A stretch of 7,327 nucleotides of DNA from Gammaproteobacteria bacterium (GCA_003561495.1 PWWM01000059.1:1-7327), one strand, 5' to 3'; numbered from the stretch's first letter, positions 1 to 6,779 are shown. Numbers and translations: made by a program. Notes: a model not told the origin generated them from the sequence alone.

Positions 1-5
1 ACGGC

Positions 6-80
6 GGGCGATTAGCTCAGCGGGAGAGCACTGTCTTCACACGGCAGGGGTCGCTGGTTCGAACCCAGCATCGCCCACCA
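6..80 (+). tRNA. tRNA-Val, anticodon CAC
   Basis: A full cloverleaf folds by eye. The acceptor stem is 6-12 with 70-76 (GGGCGAT/ATCGCCC). The D stem is 15-18 with 26-29, and the anticodon stem is 31-35 with 43-47, including one T-G pair. The T stem is 53-57 with 65-69 around TTCGAAC. The anticodon loop TTCACAC puts CAC at 38-40, which reads the valine codon GUG. A77 is the discriminator and CCA is encoded at 78-80, as usual in gammaproteobacteria. No second tRNA or obvious terminator follows. No copy of its 3' end occurs elsewhere in the window, so there is no sign here that it served as an integration site. Confidence 0.97.
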
Positions 81-205
81 ACTTCACCATTCGTACAGAA
101 ACATCGCAGGCGGGCTGGACTTGGACAGACGGCAGGGGCCACGTCATCCGGGAATTCGGGCAGCGATGTGACCTCGATACTGATTAGTGAAATCCGTTCC
201 CATCG

Positions 206-598
206 TCAATCGAGGGCGCTGACCAGATCGGTTGCCGAGAAATCATCCCCTTTGAACAACAAAGGCTGGCCGGTATCACGAGACAGGGCATAGGCGAAAC
301 AATCGCCGAAGTTGAGACCGGCCAGGTGCCGGCCCTTTCCATAGTCCAGGAAAGCCTGACGGGCCAGTTGGCCCTGTTCCAGGGTTACAGGCTCGACAAT
401 GACCTGCGCCCGTTCAAGAAAAAAATCGATCTGCCGACTGGATTCCGCGCCCAGCCGATGTTCGATCACCATGAACAGCTCCAGGTGATTGACCACACTG
501 ATGCGACAGTCTTCGGACGCATGGATTCGGCGCACGAAATCTTCCTGCTCGGGCTCGCCAAAGAAAATGGCCACCATGGCCGATGTGTCGAGGATCAC
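206..598 (-). CDS. vapC: VapC-type PIN-domain ribonuclease toxin
   Basis: This 130-residue protein is the usual size for a VapC toxin, a Mg2+-dependent RNase that typically cuts tRNA or rRNA when its antitoxin is lost. The PIN fold is clear. It begins MILDTSAMVAIFFGEPE with the first catalytic Asp at D4. E40 lies in NHLELFMV, D99 in LNFGDCFAYALS, and D118/D119 in LLFKGDDF. All four acidic positions are present, so it looks active. The start is GTG at 598-596 and overlaps the vapB stop as GTGA. An AAGG-like sequence about ten bases upstream is a weak ribosome site, which fits translational coupling to vapB. Seen: motifs and overlap. Known: family activity. Not visible: the RNA target. Confidence 0.93.
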   Translation of the reverse strand: MILDTSAMVAIFFGEPEQEDFVRRIHASEDCRISVVNHLELFMVIEHRLGAESSRQIDFFLERAQVIVEPVTLEQGQLARQAFLDYGKGRHLAGLNFGDCFAYALSRDTGQPLLFKGDDFSATDLVSALD

Positions 599-843
599 TT
601 CGGCAAGCCCTTTTCGTCGTACAACAGTTCACCGTGATCCGGCGCCTCTCCGTCAGCACGTTCGGCCACTCGCCGGGCAATGCCGAGCAGTTCAGCGACA
701 TCAGCGCGTCTGTGTTCACGGGCGAGCAACTCGTAACGCACCTCCAGCGACTCCCGCACCACATGCGTCATGCTCTTGCCGGTCATTCGCGCCATCTCGC
801 GAGCCAGACGATGGACTTCCGGATCCTTGATGTTCATGCTCAT
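595..843 (-). CDS. vapB: VapB-type antitoxin, PSK/Rv0623-like family
   Basis: This 82-residue antitoxin precedes vapC in the same operon and would bind and inhibit VapC, and normally represses its own promoter. The N-terminus MSMNIKDPEVHRLAREMARM, followed by TGKSMTHVVRESLE, has the short strand and helices of a ribbon-helix-helix-like DNA-binding domain. The C-terminus ends DHGELLYDEKGLPK, the tail typical of PSK-type (Rv0623-like) antitoxins paired with VapC proteins beginning MILDTSA. I chose the ATG at 843 because GGAGAG lies five bases upstream. An in-frame ATG at 906 would add 21 residues that do not resemble the family and would lie upstream of the likely promoter. The next internal ATG, at 837, is a weaker choice. 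Confidence 0.93.
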   Translation of the reverse strand: MSMNIKDPEVHRLAREMARMTGKSMTHVVRESLEVRYELLAREHRRADVAELLGIARRVAERADGEAPDHGELLYDEKGLPK

Positions 844-848
844 GGTCA

Positions 849-854
849 CTCTCC
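849..854 (-). promoter_or_regulatory. Ribosome binding site that sets the vapB start
   Basis: On the minus strand GGAGAG is followed by TGACC and ATG. This is a near-consensus Shine-Dalgarno site at proper spacing, and it supports the start at 843 over the longer reading from 906. Confidence 0.7.
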
Positions 855-882
855 AGGAATCACCGGTTTGTTTGAAGGTAGA

Positions 883-911
883 ATTATATACATCTTTATA
901 CCGCACTTCAT
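883..911 (-). promoter_or_regulatory. Possible vapBC promoter
   Basis: On the minus strand a perfect TATAAT lies at 888-883. Seventeen bases upstream is ATGAAG (911-906), only a 3/6 match to TTGACA. The surrounding DNA (about 881-900) is the most AT-rich stretch near vapB, and the -10 box lies about 40 bases before the vapB start. VapBC complexes usually bind inverted repeats at this position, but I see no convincing long palindrome. The -10 box is good; the -35 box is weak. Confidence 0.35.
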
Positions 912-1163
912 TTTGTCATTGTCGCCGCCACCGTGCGACACATTCGATAAGCGCCCCGCATACTCTCGGACATTCAAGTGCAACCTGAAGATTAAAGTGC
1001 AACTTTGCTATTCCTGGAATCCTGGCTCTTGCATCATCGCCGCGTCTCTGCGCGAGTGAACTTTTTTGTTTTTGCACCGCGACAGAGGCCCCCTAACTGG
1101 GACGAATTCGGGCCAGGCGTGGAATTCGTTGACTGTCAGCACCTTGACAGGAAGACAGCCGGT
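912..1163. other. Intergenic DNA with no gene recognised
   Basis: This lies between the vapBC promoter region and the PIN pseudogene. The short open frames here carry no recognisable domain, no good ribosome site and skewed composition. Two copies of AAGTGCAAC (976-984 and 995-1003) lie 19 bases apart. A T-rich run at 1062-1073 follows a weak CGCG stem (1041-1044 with 1051-1054), but seven unpaired bases separate them, so I do not call a terminator. The end at 1113-1163 may be the old C-terminus of the neighbouring pseudogene. Confidence 0.5.
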
Positions 1164-1528
1164 TTAATTGATCGGCCTGCTTTCGTAAGGACTCAGCGCG
1201 CGTAGATCCTTGTCTCCTGTGATCAACAGATCACCCTCACCGGCTACCAGTAGTTCGAGGAAACTGTTGTCATCAGGGTCGGGCAATCAGTAATGCGGAT
1301 CGACGGCTTGACCCTTTCGGCCAGGTCGGCCAGCCAATCCAGGTAGCTGTTCATCTGCCCATTGGTGCGGTATCGATCGAACTTCGATCGAGCCAGCCGG
1401 GATGCCAGCTCCAGGAATGTCACTCGGGAAAGCAGTAGCATTGCCCCCGAAGTGAATAAAACTCTCATCACTTCACCGGGCTTGCTTTCAGACAGCAAAC
1501 GTACGCTGATCAATACATTATTTTGTGC
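1164..1528 (-). pseudogene. Frameshifted PIN-domain toxin-like gene (PF13470/TIGR00305 type)
   Basis: Two adjoining frames together rebuild most of a PIN protein of the 'putative toxin-antitoxin system toxin component' family. The first frame (1528-1283) reads NNVLIS, then KPGEVMRVL, LLLSRVTFLELASRLARSKF and DRY, ending ITDC. The second frame (1280-1164) reads DPDDNSFLEL, then LVAGEGDLLITGDKDLRALS and PYESRPIN before TAA. Only two bases (CC, 1282-1281) lie between TGC and GAC, so one missing base explains the break. The front is damaged too: the family starts with a hydrophobic strand and catalytic Asp just before N-V-L-I-S, but here that position is Gln (CAA), and an in-frame TGA lies at 1531-1529. 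No ATG start with a ribosome site fits the family N-terminus. Seen: both halves and the shift. Inferred: loss of function. No antitoxin partner is recognisable upstream (1529-1715). Confidence 0.8.
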
Positions 1529-1715
1529 TCAGGATACAAATAGCCGTCCGATCAGGATGCAATTGGACAGACGGTGGACCTACACAGCCTCGCGACGAGA
1601 GGTCACCAGACCAGGTTTGCAGTCTGACAACAGGACCCGCCCTCGACTGGATCAAAACCCATCATGGAATATTAGTGTATACTTATGTTATTGATGAAGT
1701 GAACCCGGTTGACTC

Positions 1716-2672
1716 ATGACTTCTCCTGAACGGGAATCTCTCTGTGCACACGTCCCACTGCCGCTTTTTGCCTCGGTGATGGGGCTGAGTGGACTGGCGA
1801 TGATCTGGCATGCCGTGGAAACCAGCTGGTCGCTGGCACCGGTGGTGTCGACGTCGGTCACGGGACTGGCAATCCTGGTATTCGTGGCGGTGCTGATGCT
1901 GTATGCGTGCAAGTGGCTTCGTTATCGTGACAGGGTGAAGGCCGAGCTTCAGCACCCGGTCAGAATCAACTTTCTCCCCACCATTTCGATCAACCTGATT
2001 CTGCTGGGCATTCTCGGAGAAGCCTGGATGGGACCGGTCGCCACCGGATTGTGGCAGGCGGGTGCGGCCCTGCAGCTGGTACTGACGATCCTCATCGTCA
2101 ACATCTGGTTGAATGCCGAACGGCCGGCCGCTTCGATCAACCCCGCCTGGTTCATTCCGGCCGTGGGTAACGTGCTGGTCCCGCTTGCAGCCATGCCCGC
2201 TGGTCATGAACTGGTGGCGTGGTTCTTCTTGAGTATCGGCTTGTTTTTCTGGGTCATTCTCGGCACGCTGGTCTTTTACCGTCTGATCACCAAGGCGCCA
2301 CTGGAAGCGGCCATGCAACCGACCCTGGTCATCATGCTGGCTCCGCCTTCCGTGGCCTTCATGGCCTGGCTTGCCATCGCCGGACAACTGGACGGAGCGG
2401 GCCACCTGTTGTATTTCATCAGTGTGCTGTCGTTCCTGATACTGATCCCCCAGGTGCCGCGCTTTGCCCGGCTGACATTCTTTCCTTCCTGGTGGGCTTA
2501 TACCTTCCCGCTGGCCGCTTTCACCGTGGCCAGTTTTCGCTTCACCGAGTCCTACGGCTGGTCGCCAGGGCCTTTGCACCTGCTACTTGCCGGCCTGGTC
2601 AGCGTTTTGATCGTGCTTGTAGCCATCCGAACGCTTATTGCCATTGTGCGCGGAGAACTGGCCGGGCACTGA
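1716..2672 (+). CDS. SLAC1/TehA-family (TDT) anion channel or transporter
   Basis: This 318-residue inner-membrane protein has about ten hydrophobic helices, near residues 14-31, 44-65, 86-105, 112-131, 145-163, 167-189, 202-222, 230-247, 258-274 and 287-311. That count and length match the SLAC1/TehA (tellurite-resistance/dicarboxylate transporter) family, which forms five paired-helix channels for small anions. Family-like stretches are HPVRINFLPTISINLILLG (80-98), WFIPAVGNVLVPLA (145-158) and SWWAYTFPLAAF (258-269). F264 in the last is my candidate for the pore-blocking Phe known in TehA and SLAC1; this is alignment from memory. The ATG at 1716 is the first possible start, because TGA lies in frame at 1710-1712. 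It has no strong ribosome site. TATACT at 1678-1683 could be a -10 box, but I see no good -35. It appears monocistronic. The ion carried, and any role in tellurite resistance, cannot be read from the sequence. Confidence 0.9.
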   Translation: MTSPERESLCAHVPLPLFASVMGLSGLAMIWHAVETSWSLAPVVSTSVTGLAILVFVAVLMLYACKWLRYRDRVKAELQHPVRINFLPTISINLILLGILGEAWMGPVATGLWQAGAALQLVLTILIVNIWLNAERPAASINPAWFIPAVGNVLVPLAAMPAGHELVAWFFLSIGLFFWVILGTLVFYRLITKAPLEAAMQPTLVIMLAPPSVAFMAWLAIAGQLDGAGHLLYFISVLSFLILIPQVPRFARLTFFPSWWAYTFPLAAFTVASFRFTESYGWSPGPLHLLLAGLVSVLIVLVAIRTLIAIVRGELAGH

Positions 2673-2824
2673 TCTTGCAACTGAATTGAAGTCATGTGAA
2701 TACGGGCTCAGGTCCATGCTGCCTGCGTGGATTCAGTGTCTTACGCACTTTGGAAAAGAATCGCCTCAGAAGGCGCAGGGTTCATCAAATACCGTACCTC
2801 GAATCGAAAGACTGACTTGCGTGT

Positions 2825-2853
2825 AGCGCTTGGCATCCTTTAGATTAAGCGCT
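2825..2853. repeat. Inverted repeat AGCGCTT-N15-AAGCGCT upstream of the secreted-protein gene
   Basis: Perfect 7-base arms (2825-2831 and 2847-2853) flank a 15-base spacer, 21 bases before the start at 2874. The AGCGCT core of each arm is itself a palindrome. It could be an operator or a leader hairpin. Arms this short are expected several times by chance in a window of this size, so only the position makes it notable. Confidence 0.35.
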
Positions 2854-2873
2854 CATTCAACCACGGCACCCTC

Positions 2874-3476
2874 ATGTCGCCCAAGCAGATAAACAAGACT
2901 ACATTGATGGCCGGATTGATTGGCCTGGCTGCATTTGGCCCGCTGCCCCTGGCTTATGCCGAGCCTGACGCCATCGAGCGCTGTCGCCAGGCTGACACGG
3001 ATCAGGAGCGGATTGCCTGCCTGGAAGCGGCGCTTCGCGGGCCACAGGCTCAGGTCGAGCAAGAGGCTGAACCCGACATGAGCGATGAGCCCGTCAAGTC
3101 AGAGAAGCCCGAGATCGCCGCAGAGCAAACCAGTCCAGAGAAGACTGCTCCGCCCGCAACAGCACCGGAAGGTGCTACCCGCAGCATCGATCTGGGCGCC
3201 GAGCAGGTTTCGGCCCGCGAATCCCGAGGTCGCCCTTCCGAGCCGTTACCACGCATGAATGCCGCGGTCCGAAGCGTCGAGGTCATTCCCTTCAGGCGCC
3301 TGCAAGTCACTCTGGACAATGACCAGGTGTGGCGGCAGATCCGCGGTGATACCCAGCGCATCAATGAACGCCGCGCCCGCGAACAAACCGTCGAGATCTG
3401 GGAGTCGAACCTTGGCGGTTATCGCATGCGGCTCAACGAGATGGAACGCACCATTCGGGTCGAACGAATTCGCTGA
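2874..3476 (+). CDS. Secreted periplasmic protein of unknown function
   Basis: This 200-residue protein has a lysine-bearing N-region, a hydrophobic core (12-26) and a likely signal peptidase I site after A29 (AYA|EPD), so it should reach the periplasm. A short segment with two cysteines follows (C37 and C49, in ERCRQADTDQERIACLEAAL). It resembles the 'RC...D...RL.CYD' start of many small proteobacterial periplasmic proteins. Residues 55-130 are Pro/Glu/Ala-rich and probably disordered. The C-terminal part (131-200) looks folded: VEVIPFRRLQVTLDNDQVWR, then NLGGYRMRLNEMERTIRVER. This 'L-N-x-Q-V-W ... G-x-Y-R-M ... I-R-V-x-R' pattern recurs in uncharacterised gammaproteobacterial proteins. The ATG at 2874 supplies the charged N-region; the one at 2907 would lose it. 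Neither has a clear ribosome site. I assign no function. Confidence 0.78.
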   Translation: MSPKQINKTTLMAGLIGLAAFGPLPLAYAEPDAIERCRQADTDQERIACLEAALRGPQAQVEQEAEPDMSDEPVKSEKPEIAAEQTSPEKTAPPATAPEGATRSIDLGAEQVSARESRGRPSEPLPRMNAAVRSVEVIPFRRLQVTLDNDQVWRQIRGDTQRINERRAREQTVEIWESNLGGYRMRLNEMERTIRVERIR

Positions 3477-3496
3477 AATCCTGCTTCGGAAATGAA

Positions 3497-3525
3497 AACG
3501 GCGACCGCCAGGGGCGGTCGCCGTT
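3497..3525. terminator. Strong bidirectional terminator hairpin
   Basis: AACGGCGACCGCC (3497-3509) pairs perfectly with GGCGGTCGCCGTT (3513-3525) around the three-base loop AGG, a 13-bp stem. It lies between two convergent genes, 20 bases after the secreted-protein stop and 26 bases beyond the receptor stop. On the minus strand the stem runs into TTTTCATTT, a fair U-tract, so it should end the receptor message. On the plus strand the tail is only TTGTTAG, so termination there is probably weaker. Confidence 0.85.
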
Positions 3526-3551
3526 GTTAGACACAAGTAAGTATCGGTGCC

Positions 3552-6500
3552 TTAGTAGCGCTTGGTGAGATTGAGGAAGGCGCGGCGACCAATCAGGTCA
3601 TAGCCAGACTGCACCACGATATTCATGCGGGCCGGGCCCCTTCCCTGACCAATGATCGGCGGAGCCCTGTCAAACACGTTAGCCACGCCCAGCGTCACGC
3701 CCCAATCGTCACGATTGTAGGACAGCGACACGTCATGCTGAAAGTAGCTACCGACGAAATCGATATCGCGGCACATCACACCTTCCGGCGCACCCAGAAT
3801 GCCGCAGGCATTGGCCGGGCTGGGCGCCGCGAAGGCTGGCGTGTCAAGTTGCTGAGCGTCGCCGATGTAGCGCATCCGCCACACCCCGGTCCAGGGACCG
3901 CTATCCACGGCCGCCGAGAGATTACCGCGCCACTTCGGCGTACCGATCGTGCCGGCAAAATCCCGCACCGGGGCCTCAGGATTGACTTGCTCCTTTTGCT
4001 CCAGCAGACGGGTCAGCATGGCGGTCACGGTCAACTCGGCGCCACCAAGGAAGCCACCCAGGTCAGTGCGGAAACGGGTATTGAAGTCCACACCTCTGGA
4101 AGTCAGCTTGCCGATGTTGATGAAGGCGGCATCGACGTTGGTGATCACCGCGGTGGCCGGATTGCCGCCGGCACGACTGATGCGATCGCAATTGGGATTG
4201 GCCAGACCGGGCTCACCACCGTAGCACTGCGCCAGGATGGCTGCCGGGTTGCTCTCGCGCAGCGTGTCATTGATTTCGATATCGAAATAGGTGGCCGAAA
4301 GCTGCCAGTCATAGCGGTCCGACCAAGGCTGTGAGAACACCACGCCAAAGGTGAACGAGTCAGAGGTCTCGGCCTGGGCGTCCGGGTTACCGCCGGTGGT
4401 GGTCGGAATCCCGGTAGTGGCCAGGAGACCCAACTGGGTGGGATCAACGCCATCAGCCTGGCAGTTGGCAAGCAACTCGGCAGTACGGTTGTCCAGGGTG
4501 GGGTCGTAATTGCCATCTGCATCACGGGCGTCATTGGGCACGCGGCAGGGATCCAGAAGTCCGGAAATGGTACCGGCCTGACCGGCCAGGAACTGCTCAC
4601 GCAGATTGGGCGCCCGGAAGGTGGTGCCATAGGTGCTGCGAATGCGCAGGAACTCGATCGGCGCAAAGTCTGCCTTGACGCTGTAGGTGAACTCCGAGCC
4701 GAAGTTCTCTTCCGAGGTATAGCGCCCGGACAGGTTAAGGGTGAACATGTCATGCAGAGGCAGTTCGGTTTCGGCGAACAACTCCCACAGCGAGGTGCTG
4801 CCAATGGTGTCGCCTTCCAGGTCCGGCACTTCCGAAGAGGCCAGCCCCTGACCGCGCACGATATCGGTTTCGGATGCAATGCGCTGCTTGCGGTATTCGG
4901 CGCCCAGCACCAGGCCGACCGTGCCGCTACGCAGATCGAACAGGTCTCCGGTCACGATCCCCGAGAACATGGTCTGCTCCAGGCGGGTCTGGGTGATGGA
5001 GTTGCCGAACAGCCAGTCGGCTTCTTCCTGCGTGGCGAAGGTGCCGTCACCACCGGCTGCGGTGAACAACGATGGCGCGAAGAAATCGACCACCACACAG
5101 TCCGGCGCGTTGGGGAAACCGAAGTTCAAAGTGCCACCATCGTCAATACCGCAGATCAGGTTACCGTCGGCATCCATGCGCAGTGTATACAGCGATTCAC
5201 GCAGGTGAGGGTCGATCATGATGCGCTGCTTGGAGGTTCCGAAGCTGCGATCGTAGGATGCCCACACATCGTAAACCCAGTTGCGCTGACCCAGCGCACC
5301 GAGGTCCAGCTCACCTTCCAGTCCGGCGACAGCGCGAAGGTTCGAGACTTCCGAGGCGCGCCGCTGGTCCAGATCCTGGATACGAAGCACCGGCAGGGCA
5401 TCCTCGCCAAACGGGTTCAAGGGGTTTTGCACCAGAATGGGCGCACCGTCCTCATCAACAATGATGTTGCCGTTGGCGTCTTCTTGCGGAATGAAGCCAG
5501 GTATCCCCGGGAACACCTGCTCACGCGGGAAAACACCTTCGGAATTGCGCGATGCGTAAGAGGCCTCGAAATAGAAACTGTCGCGGCTGAACAGGTCGAT
5601 ATCCTGGTGACCGGTCACGAAGATATTGAAACGCTCGAGCTCTTCGAGCAGGTTGGCTTCCCGTTCCGAGTCCTGCAAGGTGTACAAGTCGGTGGTGCGG
5701 AAATTTACACCCTGGGCCAGGAATTCGGCGTTTCTGATCCAGTCCGGCGGCAATCCCTCGCTCTGGAAGCCCGGCGCCAGAAACACGAACCCGCCGGCAC
5801 TCAGGACGAATGCCGAGTTGGCCGGGCGATTGTCGCGACAGGCGGAATAGACGTTGCCGTCGGTGCCGATCTGGTGGCTGCGCAGGCAATCATTGAAATT
5901 GGAACGATCACCCACAATCACGGATTCACGATTGAAATACTCCAGCGCCATGGTGAAATTGCCGCGATCGTTGGAAGCACCGCCAAGCAGGCCGAGCTGG
6001 GTGATCTCACCGCCGGAACGTTGCGGTGCGGTCGCGAAACCGGTCAGTTCCAATCCGTCCACATCGCTGCGCAGAATGATGTTGGCCACGCCGGCCACGG
6101 CGTCGGCGCCGTAGATCGAAGAGGCGCCATCGGTCAGAATCTCGACCCGATCAATGATCGATCCGGGCACCAGGTTCAGATCCGGAGCGACCGGGGCACC
6201 GCGCACACCCGACGGCGACAAACGGCGACCATTGACCATCAGCAAGGTCCGCTCGGGCCCGAGACCGCGAAGCGCCACGGCCTGTCCCCCCAGACCGGTT
6301 GAGGAAATACCCTCGACCGCCGCCGTGGGCGAGCCGGCCGTTACCGAACCGTCCAGCTGTTCACCGGAAACGACCGGTGAATCGGCGATGATGGCGCCGG
6401 CATCGACCAGCCCGAACAAGCGTGCCTCGCCGGCGTCAACGACCTGGAGCGGAGAAATCGAAGTGTACTCATCGCGCCGCAATCGCGATCCGGTGACGAC

Positions 6501-6641
6501 CACACGATCCAGCGCATCCTCCTCGACCGCTTCGGTCTGTTCATCATCTTGTTGCGCCCACACTGGTGGCGCGGTGATCAACGCGCCACCGGCCAGGGCC
6601 AGTGACGACGTCAATATGCCTATTAACGTTGAATTTTTCAT
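3552..6641 (-). CDS. TonB-dependent outer-membrane receptor
   Basis: This 1029-residue protein is a gated outer-membrane beta-barrel that imports a scarce solute using TonB energy. It has a signal peptide (1-29, VWA|QQ) and an acidic linker. The TonB-box-like VVVTGSRL spans 47-54. The plug domain (about 57-195) includes VALRGLGPERTLLMVNGRRL and VEILTDGASSIYGADAVAGV. The barrel runs from about 200 to the C-terminus, ending GRRAFLNLTKRY, with the terminal aromatic residue of outer-membrane proteins. Length suits the large receptors common in Xanthomonadales and sphingomonads. Ten cysteines form five close pairs: 252/268, 497/515, 699/727, 806/818 and 946/957. The ATG at 6641 is preferred because GGGAG lies seven bases upstream and the signal peptide starts there; an ATG at 6677 would add 12 residues of no signal type. 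The ligand is unknown. Nothing marks it as a siderophore or cobalamin receptor. Confidence 0.97.
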   Translation of the reverse strand: MKNSTLIGILTSSLALAGGALITAPPVWAQQDDEQTEAVEEDALDRVVVTGSRLRRDEYTSISPLQVVDAGEARLFGLVDAGAIIADSPVVSGEQLDGSVTAGSPTAAVEGISSTGLGGQAVALRGLGPERTLLMVNGRRLSPSGVRGAPVAPDLNLVPGSIIDRVEILTDGASSIYGADAVAGVANIILRSDVDGLELTGFATAPQRSGGEITQLGLLGGASNDRGNFTMALEYFNRESVIVGDRSNFNDCLRSHQIGTDGNVYSACRDNRPANSAFVLSAGGFVFLAPGFQSEGLPPDWIRNAEFLAQGVNFRTTDLYTLQDSEREANLLEELERFNIFVTGHQDIDLFSRDSFYFEASYASRNSEGVFPREQVFPGIPGFIPQEDANGNIIVDEDGAPILVQNPLNPFGEDALPVLRIQDLDQRRASEVSNLRAVAGLEGELDLGALGQRNWVYDVWASYDRSFGTSKQRIMIDPHLRESLYTLRMDADGNLICGIDDGGTLNFGFPNAPDCVVVDFFAPSLFTAAGGDGTFATQEEADWLFGNSITQTRLEQTMFSGIVTGDLFDLRSGTVGLVLGAEYRKQRIASETDIVRGQGLASSEVPDLEGDTIGSTSLWELFAETELPLHDMFTLNLSGRYTSEENFGSEFTYSVKADFAPIEFLRIRSTYGTTFRAPNLREQFLAGQAGTISGLLDPCRVPNDARDADGNYDPTLDNRTAELLANCQADGVDPTQLGLLATTGIPTTTGGNPDAQAETSDSFTFGVVFSQPWSDRYDWQLSATYFDIEINDTLRESNPAAILAQCYGGEPGLANPNCDRISRAGGNPATAVITNVDAAFINIGKLTSRGVDFNTRFRTDLGGFLGGAELTVTAMLTRLLEQKEQVNPEAPVRDFAGTIGTPKWRGNLSAAVDSGPWTGVWRMRYIGDAQQLDTPAFAAPSPANACGILGAPEGVMCRDIDFVGSYFQHDVSLSYNRDDWGVTLGVANVFDRAPPIIGQGRGPARMNIVVQSGYDLIGRRAFLNLTKRY

Positions 6642-6648
6642 GGTGTTA

Positions 6649-6653
6649 CTCCC
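6649..6653 (-). promoter_or_regulatory. Ribosome binding site that sets the receptor start
   Basis: On the minus strand GGGAG, then TAACACC, then ATG: a strong Shine-Dalgarno at seven-base spacing. It fixes the start at 6641 rather than at the upstream in-frame ATG at 6677. Confidence 0.75.
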
Positions 6654-6724
6654 GTTGGGTTGATGCACGACCCGCACATCCTGACGAGTTTCAATTCCCT
6701 CGCGCAGAGGCGGATCACTTTATT

Positions 6725-6749
6725 GCCGAGCACGTTGCACGCGTTCGGC
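6725..6749 (-). repeat. Hairpin in the receptor leader
   Basis: On the minus strand GCCGA pairs with TCGGC. After one A-C mismatch, CGCG pairs with CGTG (one G-U) around the loop TGCAA. It lies in the predicted 5' untranslated leader of the receptor message, 84 bases before the start codon. There is no U-run straight after it, so it is not an obvious terminator or attenuator. Confidence 0.4.
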
Positions 6750-6779
6750 TCTTATTGAGGCGATGAATTCACCGCCACG

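Noticed and set aside
6..80. tRNA-Val as an integration site for an island
   Set aside because: No repeat of its 3' end and no integrase gene occur in the window.
1005..1205. Short plus-strand open frame next to the T-rich run
   Set aside because: No domain, no ribosome site, and it overlaps the decayed PIN tail on the other strand.
121..1574. Direct repeat TTGGACAGACGG at 121-132 and 1563-1574 flanking the PIN patch
   Set aside because: It is tempting as a mobile-element boundary, but one or two 12-base matches are expected by chance in a window this long, and no recombinase or target-site pattern accompanies it.
1525..1719. A 64-codon plus-strand open frame ending in ATGA overlap with the channel start
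   Set aside because: The overlap looks operon-like, but the frame runs through the PIN remnant's edge, has no ribosome site and no recognisable motif; I treat the overlap as chance.
1683..2579. A 298-codon minus-strand open frame opposite the channel gene
   Set aside because: The translation is low-complexity, rich in Gln, His, Arg and Gly, which is typical antisense shadow, while the plus strand gives a clear ten-helix membrane protein.
2762..2775. Small hairpin CGCCT-CAGA-AGGCG after the channel gene
   Set aside because: The stem is only five pairs and is not followed by a T-run on the plus strand, so it is a poor terminator candidate.
4752..6302. A 516-codon open frame on the plus strand inside the receptor gene
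   Set aside because: It is wholly antisense to the receptor, whose signal peptide, plug and barrel are unmistakable. Its translation shows no recognisable domain; long antisense frames are common opposite GC-rich genes.
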